Of a stretch of DNA of 13,449 nucleotides, positions 6,379-11,659 are shown one piece after another. Location of the stretch: contig JABCYS010000011.1 in NCBI GenBank assembly GCA_013290085.1, positions 1 through 13,449 on the forward strand. The letters are read 5' to 3'. The DNA is from Candidatus Babelota bacterium. GTDB lineage: Bacteria > Dependentiae > Babeliae > Babeliales > JABCYS01. The first letter of the stretch is position 1. Every line of letters starts with the position of its first letter. The notes under the pieces are model-generated. The model was given only the letters and a program-made list of their open reading frames with translations, made no database searches and was not told where the DNA came from. Both the position numbers and the translations under genes were made by a program.

Positions 6379-7836
6379 GTGTCCCACACTCCTTCCGTCC
6401 TCGATAATTATCCAGATTATGAACTTACTATCGGCATAGAGGTTCACGTTCAGCTTATGACAGCCACCAAGATTTTTTGTACCTGTGCCAATGAAATAAC
6501 CAAAGAACCAAACAAAAATATTTGTGAGATCTGCACCGGACAGCCCGGTGTTTTACCCGTGCTTAACAAAAAAGTTCTTGATTTTGCTATTCTTGCCGGC
6601 CTTGCCACTAATTGTTCCATCACCCGCGTCAATGAGTTTGATCGCAAACATTATTTTTATCCAGACTTGCCCAAGGGATACCAAATCACCCAAGCATACA
6701 AACCTATTTGCACCAAAGGGCATGTTCCTATCCGCCTGGAAGATGGCAGCATAAAAAAGATTAGAATCAACCGTATTCACATGGAAGAAGACGCGGGGAA
6801 AAATATTCACGCCGCATCGGGCGAAAGCTTTGTTGATCTCAACCGAGCAGGAACGCCGTTGTTAGAAATCGTAACTGAGCCAGACATGACCAGTACCTAT
6901 GAAGCAAAAGCATACCTCAAAGCATTGCACAGCATTGTTACCTACCTCAACATCAGTTCTGGCAACATGGAAGAGGGAGCGTTTCGTGCTGATACCAATA
7001 TCTCGGTGCGCAAAAAAGGACAAAAAGAGTATGGCACCAAGTGCGAACTTAAAAATATCAACTCCTTCAAATTTATTGGCGATGCCGTTGAATATGAAAT
7101 TGAGCGGCAAATAGAGTTGCTTGAACAAGGGGGCAAGATTCGGCAAGAAACAAGGCTGTGGGACACCAAAGATAAAAAAACATTTGTTATGCGCACCAAG
7201 GAAGAAGCCGCTGATTACCGTTATTTTAATGACCCAGATCTTCCCGTTATCCATCTCGATGAACCATGGATCGAGCGCATGCGCGTCAGCATGCCTGAGT
7301 TACCGGAGAAAAAATTTGAGCGATTGATGAACCAGCATAATTTGAGCGCGTACGAAGCTGAAATTTTGGTTAATGATCGTGAATTGGCTGATTATTATGA
7401 TACTGCTCGAAAATTAAGTGAGAGCAAACAAATTATCAACTGGATTTTGCGCGACCTCATCAGTTATTTAAATGAGCACAAGATCACCGCCTCACAATGC
7501 AGTCTCACGCCACAAAAATTAGTGGAGCTTATCCAACTTCTTGAATCCGGGAAAATTAACAACCACGCCGCAAAAGAAGTTTTTTTAATTGTTGCACAAA
7601 CGGGTGCTGCCCCCGCACAAGTCGTCAAAGAAAAAGGGCTAGAACAAATTGGCTCGAGTGATGAGCTGGAAAAAATTATTAAAGAGTTGGTACAAAAACA
7701 TCCGGATGAAGTTGCGCAATACAAAGCAGGAAAAGATAAAGTGTTTGGGTTCTTTGTTGGCCTTGCCATGAAGCAAACACAAGGCAAGGGAAATCCGAAG
7801 ATGATTCAAGAGTTGTTGAAAAAACATTTGGGATAA
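6379..7836 (+). CDS. gatB: Aspartyl/glutamyl-tRNA amidotransferase subunit B
   Basis: GatB is the tRNA-binding kinase subunit of the GatCAB complex. It phosphorylates Glu on mis-charged tRNA-Gln (or Asp on tRNA-Asn) so that it can be amidated. The 485 residues are full length. Visible signatures: Y-E-L-T-I-G-I-E-V-H-V-Q-L (14-26), the zinc-site cysteines C34, C36, C49 and C52 around the N-I-C-E-I-C-T-G-Q-P-G stretch, R-K-H-Y-F-Y-P-D-L-P-K-G-Y-Q, H-M-E-E-D-A-G-K, V-D-L-N-R-A-G-T-P-L-L-E, and G-x-M-E-E-G-A-F-R-A-D. The C-terminal YqeY-like helical domain begins near residue 340. Start is GTG at 6379, set by AAAGGA six bases upstream. gatA and gatC are not adjacent. Its presence implies the indirect route to Gln- or Asn-tRNA. 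Two exported-protein genes follow, the first 21 bases after the stop, possibly co-transcribed. Confidence 0.97.
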   Translation: MSHTPSVLDNYPDYELTIGIEVHVQLMTATKIFCTCANEITKEPNKNICEICTGQPGVLPVLNKKVLDFAILAGLATNCSITRVNEFDRKHYFYPDLPKGYQITQAYKPICTKGHVPIRLEDGSIKKIRINRIHMEEDAGKNIHAASGESFVDLNRAGTPLLEIVTEPDMTSTYEAKAYLKALHSIVTYLNISSGNMEEGAFRADTNISVRKKGQKEYGTKCELKNINSFKFIGDAVEYEIERQIELLEQGGKIRQETRLWDTKDKKTFVMRTKEEAADYRYFNDPDLPVIHLDEPWIERMRVSMPELPEKKFERLMNQHNLSAYEAEILVNDRELADYYDTARKLSESKQIINWILRDLISYLNEHKITASQCSLTPQKLVELIQLLESGKINNHAAKEVFLIVAQTGAAPAQVVKEKGLEQIGSSDELEKIIKELVQKHPDEVAQYKAGKDKVFGFFVGLAMKQTQGKGNPKMIQELLKKHLG

Positions 7837-7857
7837 TCACTAATTAAAGGAGTCGCT

Positions 7858-8331
7858 ATGTTCTCAATCAAATATTTTTGCGCATTGAGTCTTATAACCA
7901 GCACCGCCATCATTGGCATGTCTCCAACTTCAGAACTCCCATCTGAATTGCCCATTATGGATCACATCATGGCTTTCCACGACCTGCATCAATTCAATCA
8001 ACAAATCGTCATGTTTTACACACGCACCAGCCATCCTGGCGGCGACGATCCTCAGCCTCTCTTTTGCGGATATCTTAAGAATTTTTCGGAAACTGGCGAC
8101 CCCAAATATCGCATCGCACTTCTGCGTCAACCTGGCGAGCCACGAATCGCTATGATTATGCCATTGTGGATGCGAATCGCTAACCAAAAAGAATTAGCTA
8201 ACATTAAAAATCAAATTCAAAATCAAGGCTATCATTTTGGTAAAATAAATGACGTTGATCAGAACGACATTAAAAAAATAGTTGGCATCTTCCGAGCACA
8301 ATCAGACAAAAATGGATCACCATCGCAATGA
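7858..8331 (+). CDS. Small exported protein of unknown function, overlapping the CapA-like gene
   Basis: I do not recognise this 157-residue product. AAAGGAG lies 6 bases before the ATG. The first 20 or so residues look like a signal peptide with a hydrophobic core (F-C-A-L-S-L-I-T-S-T-A-I-I-G), without a lipobox. The mature part has no catalytic motif I can name. It has a central predicted beta region (V-M-F-Y-T-R; L-F-C-G-Y-L; R-I-A-L-L-R; R-I-A-M-I-M-P-L-W-M) and then a helical end rich in Asn/Gln/Lys. Its last codons overlap the next gene as ATGA (8328-8331), a signature of translational coupling, so it may work with the CapA-like lipoprotein. One mature cysteine, C70, is present. Confidence 0.82.
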   Translation: MFSIKYFCALSLITSTAIIGMSPTSELPSELPIMDHIMAFHDLHQFNQQIVMFYTRTSHPGGDDPQPLFCGYLKNFSETGDPKYRIALLRQPGEPRIAMIMPLWMRIANQKELANIKNQIQNQGYHFGKINDVDQNDIKKIVGIFRAQSDKNGSPSQ

Positions 8332-9380
8332 AAAAATTCTTTTTGCTGTGTATGGCCATGCTCCTACTTGCAAATTGCGACACCTCCCACAACCACGACT
8401 CCTGTTGTAATCATTCCCACCACAACAGTACTGATCCGCTCACCATTGGATTTGTTGGTGACATGATGTTGGGAAGATTAATGAGTAAAGAAATTAAAAC
8501 AACGGGATGCCAGCACCTGTGGGGAACCACTTTACCGCTGTTGCAACAGAACGACGTCAATATCGGCAATCTAGAAACCACACTCACGCGCGGCAATAAA
8601 ATCGTCCCAAAGGTTTTTAATTTCAAATCAGATCCGAACAATGTCTGTGTGTTAGTGGAGGGAAATATTGCCATCGTCAATTTAGCAAACAACCACAGTC
8701 TCGATTTTTCTGATGAAGGACTTTTTGAAACCATTGCCACGCTTAACAAAGCTGGCATAAAACATGTTGGTGCGGGGAAAAATGAAAAAGCGGCGCGTGC
8801 ACCCGTCATCATAAAAAAACAAGGGACCAAGATCGGCATCATAGGCTACACCGACAATGAACCGGGGTGGATCGCAGAAGAAAACAAACCAGGTACTAAT
8901 TACCTTAAAGTTGGTGACGTTGGACGAGTGAGCGCAGACATCAAAGCGCTACGCCCCAAGGTCGACATTCTTATTATTACCCTACACTGGGGTCCCAATA
9001 TGCGCCAACGGCCAACACGAGAGTTCATTGATTTTGCCCATGCCATGGTTGAGAGTGGTGCCGATATTATTCACGGACACAGTGCGCACCTTTTCCAAGG
9101 CATAGAGATTTATCACGGCAAACTCATCATGTATGATACCGGTGATTTCATTGACGATTATGCTGTCGATGAACAGTTGCGCAACGACCGTTCATTTTTA
9201 TTTCAGGTCACCATTGCAGACAAAGAAATTAAAGCAGTGCAGCTCATACCCGTGATCATCCAAAATATGCAGGTGAATGTTGCGCAGGGAGAAGAAGCGC
9301 ACGCTATCCTCTCACACATGCAACAACTGTCCGGGGAATTTGGTACGAAGATCAGTGATGAGGGAAAAATTAATTTTTAG
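8328..9380 (+). CDS. CapA-family (PGA_cap) metallophosphatase-like lipoprotein
   Basis: The protein is 350 residues and belongs to the CapA / poly-gamma-glutamate-synthesis family, a calcineurin-like metallophosphoesterase fold. Motifs seen: G-F-V-G-D-M-M-L-G-R (41-50, metal Asp45), G-N-L-E (80-83), L-A-N-N-H-S-L-D-F (119-127, with N122/H123), G-A-G-K-N (148-152), T-L-H-W-G (218-222), and G-H-S-A-H-L-F-Q-G-I-E (250-260). The second metal cluster is normally G-H-x-P-H; here the Pro is Ala. The N-terminus is a lipoprotein-like signal, L-L-L-A-N-C, with Cys17; Asn at -1 is unusual. It is followed by a His/Cys-rich patch (H21, H23, C26, C27, H29, H31, H32) that could bind metal. No capB/capC neighbours, so polyglutamate capsule is unlikely. 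A periplasmic phosphatase acting on an envelope substrate is more probable, but unproven. Confidence 0.85.
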   Translation: MKKFFLLCMAMLLLANCDTSHNHDSCCNHSHHNSTDPLTIGFVGDMMLGRLMSKEIKTTGCQHLWGTTLPLLQQNDVNIGNLETTLTRGNKIVPKVFNFKSDPNNVCVLVEGNIAIVNLANNHSLDFSDEGLFETIATLNKAGIKHVGAGKNEKAARAPVIIKKQGTKIGIIGYTDNEPGWIAEENKPGTNYLKVGDVGRVSADIKALRPKVDILIITLHWGPNMRQRPTREFIDFAHAMVESGADIIHGHSAHLFQGIEIYHGKLIMYDTGDFIDDYAVDEQLRNDRSFLFQVTIADKEIKAVQLIPVIIQNMQVNVAQGEEAHAILSHMQQLSGEFGTKISDEGKINF

Positions 9381-9451
9381 AATTAGTTCTGATGCTAAGA
9401 GCGCATGTTCACTTTCCCCAAGAACTTTTATCAAATGATGCCGCACAACCT

Positions 9452-9466
9452 CTCCCTGCTAGGGAG
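9452..9466. other. Short hairpin between convergent genes
   Basis: CTCCCT (9452-9457) pairs with AGGGAG (9461-9466) around a three-base loop, 4 bases beyond the stop of the minus-strand gene and inside the 90-base convergent gap (9381-9470). No U-tail follows on either strand, so it is at best a weak or Rho-assisted terminator. Confidence 0.3.
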
Positions 9467-9470
9467 GATG

Positions 9471-9995
9471 TTAACGAACAAAGTAAGGCATATTGGATAG
9501 AAAATACCTAGGAATAAGATCAACCGTATGATCGAGATGATCAATCACATAGACCGTTAAAGATGCATCTTGATACTTATCCAATGCAACGGTGTTGAAG
9601 CCTATAACCGTTCTCATATTTCTATCACCCGGAAAGCGCTTAAGGGCCACAAATTGAATTTGTGCGCGGGGACATACAATGCTGAACTCGGAATTGGGTT
9701 TTAGCGTGCCTACAGGAAGGAATTCCCCTGGTTGCATGGAAGAATAACTCATTGCTAATCTTACTCCATGGCGCAGCATACGTGGTTCAGCCTTAAAAAT
9801 TATCTGCACTTTTTCATCTGACATGTCTACGCAATTCGCGCTCACTTTGCCACCCCTGGTGATTGCAGAAACGAGAGGAAGCATACATGTCTTTCTTTGT
9901 TCCGCAGTATCCATTGCTGCAAGCGAGCAGAAGAAAAAAAGAGTGTTCAACGCTATGCCATTTATTTTTGTTTTTTTTGAAATTTGAAAAATCAT
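9471..9995 (-). CDS. Exported protein of unknown function, paralog of the gene at 10030-10479
   Basis: This is a 174-residue protein I cannot assign. The ATG at 9995, not the longer ORF start at 10037, is supported by AGGAAGG five bases upstream. The signal peptide has basic K-K-T-K, a hydrophobic stretch (I-A-L-N-T-L-F-F-F-C-S-L) and a likely cleavage near L-A-A (residue 27). The mature region contains V-Q-I-I-F (63-67), then L-K-P-N-S-E-F-S-I-V-C-P-R-A-Q-I-Q-F-V-A-L (98-118), which corresponds to L-G-P-G-S-D-C-I-V-E-C-P-R-A-K in the upstream neighbour. Mature cysteines C37, C55 and C108 could form a disulfide. It is strand-rich by eye. It is the second gene of a probable two-gene unit, 34 bases after its paralog. 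Confidence 0.8.
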   Translation of the reverse strand: MIFQISKKTKINGIALNTLFFFCSLAAMDTAEQRKTCMLPLVSAITRGGKVSANCVDMSDEKVQIIFKAEPRMLRHGVRLAMSYSSMQPGEFLPVGTLKPNSEFSIVCPRAQIQFVALKRFPGDRNMRTVIGFNTVALDKYQDASLTVYVIDHLDHTVDLIPRYFLSNMPYFVR

Positions 9996-10029
9996 GATTG
10001 CCTTCCTAATTAAAAGTACCAACCTAGAT

Positions 10030-10479
10030 CTATACAAACTCGACAGAATCTCTATCTAAATCCTTCTTCCCATCAAAGCGCTGGTCTTGGACCATTACTA
10101 ATTTTTCTTTAGAAGAACCAACATTAATATAACCGTCGCCAATAACCATCCCTTCTTCACCATTATGCTCTATGATCACGGCCCAACACCGAATGTTCTT
10201 TGCCCTAGGACACTCAACAATACAATCTGATCCAGGCCCAAGATCTCTCGCTGCGGTAAACTCACCAGCTCCTATCAATATCCTTATCTTCGGCAAATTC
10301 CCTACCAAATTAAAAGTGATCCGCACGGTATCTTTATTTACATCATATACGTTTTTTATTTTTTGCAACGTCGCCGTCCCCCCATCCTGCATAGCTCCTG
10401 CTTTCGAGCACGCAAAAAGCACCAGTAAAAAGAACAACGCCCCGCCTTTTTTTGGAGAGCTTGAAATTTTAAAAACCAT
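10030..10479 (-). CDS. Exported protein of unknown function, paralog of the gene at 9471-9995
   Basis: This is a 149-residue protein I cannot assign. AAGGGG lies 5 bases before the ATG at 10479. The N-terminus K-K-G-G-A-L-F-F-L-L-V-L-F-A-C-S-K-A-G-A can be read two ways. It is either a lipoprotein with lipobox L-F-A-C (Cys24), or a type I signal cut after A-G-A (residue 29). The mature part has V-R-I-T-F (52-56), I-R-I-L-I-G-A-G-E-F (65-74), L-G-P-G-S-D-C-I-V-E-C-P-R-A-K (80-94) and a Trp/Cys stretch (R-C-W-A-V). Cysteines 86, 90 and 98 are candidates for disulfides or metal. The shared V-x-C-P-R-A core and strand pattern relate it to its downstream neighbour. The C-terminus is acidic and charged. 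Confidence 0.8.
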   Translation of the reverse strand: MVFKISSSPKKGGALFFLLVLFACSKAGAMQDGGTATLQKIKNVYDVNKDTVRITFNLVGNLPKIRILIGAGEFTAARDLGPGSDCIVECPRAKNIRCWAVIIEHNGEEGMVIGDGYINVGSSKEKLVMVQDQRFDGKKDLDRDSVEFV

Positions 10480-10519
10480 TTCACCCCTTAAAAAAATAAT
10501 GAGTTAGACAAGCGCTTTA

Positions 10520-10548
10520 ATCATATCTGTTTTCCTTCCAGCTTAAAA
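10520..10548 (-). promoter_or_regulatory. Possible promoter of the 10479-9471 gene pair
   Basis: On the minus strand TATGAT (10525-10520), a 5/6 match to -10, has TTTTAA (10548-10543) 17 bases upstream as a weak -35. The start codon follows about 40 bases later. The gap 10480-10614 is divergent and must also hold the promoter of the small + strand gene; TAAGCT or TATTCT near 10577-10587 is a candidate for that. Confidence 0.4.
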
Positions 10549-10614
10549 ATTCTTGCGCGATTCTTTTGCCCTCCACTAAGCTATTCTTCGATCCATCATT
10601 ACTAAGGAGAGTTC

Positions 10615-10806
10615 ATGATAGATAACTGTACGTACAACAAAGCAAAAGTTTTACACCACCTTGCAAAAATAAATTGGTTTATTGAGCAGCATTGCAAAAA
10701 AGATGCAAAAGCCGCCAAACACAGTGGCTGTGACAAACTTTTTAAAAGCATCCAAAAAGATTTAGAAAAAAATGTGCGCCTGCTCCAAGAAGCACTCAGC
10801 AAATAA
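10615..10806 (+). CDS. Small helical protein of unknown function (63 aa)
   Basis: A strong AAGGAGA (10604-10610) four bases before the ATG argues that this short gene is real. The product is lysine-rich and almost entirely helical, likely a two-helix hairpin: helix 1 about residues 7-37 (K-V-L-H-H-L-A-K-I-N-W-F-I-E-Q-H-C), helix 2 about 40-62 with regular hydrophobic spacing (L-F-K-S-I-Q-K-D-L-E-K-N-V-R-L-L). His26/Cys27 and His36/Cys39 are spaced such that metal binding is conceivable. No signal peptide or membrane segment, so cytoplasmic. I have no name for the family. The stop is separated by only 2 bases from the stop of the opposing mutY-like gene. Confidence 0.78.
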   Translation: MIDNCTYNKAKVLHHLAKINWFIEQHCKKDAKAAKHSGCDKLFKSIQKDLEKNVRLLQEALSK

Positions 10807-10808
10807 AA

Positions 10809-11648
10809 TTAGCAGGTAAAAACATCGCCCTGCTTCTTTACCAACCCCTCAGCACACAACGCGCTCAGATTTTTTTTAACACGCTGCGGCTCTTTATCGA
10901 CCAGCTGCACAAGCTGCCCGTAGCTGAGCGGACTATGCTGGGTTAACATTTTCACAATCATGCCACGTATCTGGCGCTCTGATCCTTCAAACTTACTTTG
11001 TTGAATATGGTGCGCACTTCTACGACTTGGGTTCGGCATCTTCTTTTTCAACATCACGCCATAATCCATCAGCGCGTAATACCATTCCCGTGGATTTTTT
11101 GTATCAACCGTTTTTTCCACCAGCGGAAAAATTTCTTTGTCGGTCACCTTGTCTCGCCCCTGGAAGAAAAAATGAATGAAAACTGCACGAATGTTGGTTT
11201 CAATAAATAAGGTTGGTTTGTTACCTGCAAACGCACAAATGGATGCAGCGGTCGCAGGCCCAATGCCGGGAAAGGTTACCAGAACCCCCGGATCATCCGG
11301 CAACACACCGCCATACTCTTCCACCACCTTCTGCGCAATTTTCTGCAACGCGAGTGCACGCCGGTTATACCCAAGCCCTTGCCACTGCGCCAGTACTTCA
11401 CGTAACGGTGCACGCGCCAGTGCCTCAAAAGAAGGAAATGCGGTGATGAAGGAATCAAACTTTTTTTCTACGCGATGGGTTTGGGTTTGCTGCAACATTA
11501 CTTCCGATACCACCACCCGGTAAGCATCGATGTCCCTGCGCCATGCAAAGTCTCGCTTATTCTTCGCGTAATAATCGTACACAATCGCCGTAAACTGTGT
11601 TGTGGAAATTGTTGTTGGTAAAACCATAGATACCTGCTGTGAAATCAT
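10809..11648 (-). CDS. mutY: MutY-like adenine DNA glycosylase lacking the 4Fe-4S cluster
   Basis: MutY removes adenine mispaired with 8-oxoguanine. The HhH-GPD core is clear: V-S-E-V-M-L-Q-Q-T-Q-T (47-57) with catalytic Glu49, W-Q-G-L-G-Y-N-R-R-A (89-98), and the hairpin F-P-G-I-G-P-A-T-A (126-134). The second catalytic position, normally Asp in V-x-D-x-N-V, is Glu150 in F-I-E-T-N-I-R-A-V. The four cysteines of the Fe-S loop are missing: the region reads L-M-D-Y-G-V-M-L-K-K-K-M-P-N-P-S-R-R-S-A with no Cys. The NUDIX-like 8-oxoG domain is absent; instead residues about 225-279 look like a winged helix (L-S-Y-G-Q-L-V-Q-L-V, V-K-K-N-L-S-A-L, G-L-V-K-K). At 279 residues it is shorter than standard MutY (about 350). 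MutY homologs without a cluster are known, so it can still be active. It starts 9 bases after the M16 stop. ATG 11648 or 11627 could both initiate. Confidence 0.85.
   Translation of the reverse strand: MISQQVSMVLPTTISTTQFTAIVYDYYAKNKRDFAWRRDIDAYRVVVSEVMLQQTQTHRVEKKFDSFITAFPSFEALARAPLREVLAQWQGLGYNRRALALQKIAQKVVEEYGGVLPDDPGVLVTFPGIGPATAASICAFAGNKPTLFIETNIRAVFIHFFFQGRDKVTDKEIFPLVEKTVDTKNPREWYYALMDYGVMLKKKMPNPSRRSAHHIQQSKFEGSERQIRGMIVKMLTQHSPLSYGQLVQLVDKEPQRVKKNLSALCAEGLVKKQGDVFTC
10811..10834 (-). terminator. Weak terminator-like hairpin at the end of the mutY-like gene
   Basis: AGCAGG (10811-10816) pairs with CCTGCT (10829-10834) over a 12-base loop. On the minus strand it is followed by AATTTTATTT, a fair U-rich tail. 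It covers the last codons and stop of the mutY-like gene. The adjacent + strand gene ends only 2 bases beyond, so the T-rich tail lies inside that gene. Confidence 0.4.
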
Positions 11649-11659
11649 AGATACCTGTT
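11618..11659 (-). repeat. In-frame 21-base tandem duplication carrying two start codons
   Basis: Units 11618-11638 and 11639-11659 abut and match at 18 of 21 positions. Each holds, on the minus strand, CAGGTATCTATG, that is a partial ribosome site and an ATG (11648 and 11627). The outer unit overlaps the TAA of the upstream M16 gene. The in-frame copy yields an N-terminal extension M-I-S-Q-Q-V-S before Met8. Confidence 0.8.

Noticed and set aside
6862..7254. 130-codon frame antisense to gatB
   Set aside because: It lies wholly within gatB, which is strongly conserved; no ribosome site and an unusual composition.
10030..10507. 111-codon plus-strand frame opposite the exported-protein gene
   Set aside because: It is antisense to a gene with a good ribosome site and signal peptide, and has neither itself.
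6302..10587. A recurring GCTAnnCT or GCTAnnTT string upstream of gatB, pal and the 63-codon gene, as a possible lineage-specific -10 element
   Set aside because: Only three cases, with inconsistent distances to any -35-like TTG; not distinguishable from chance here.
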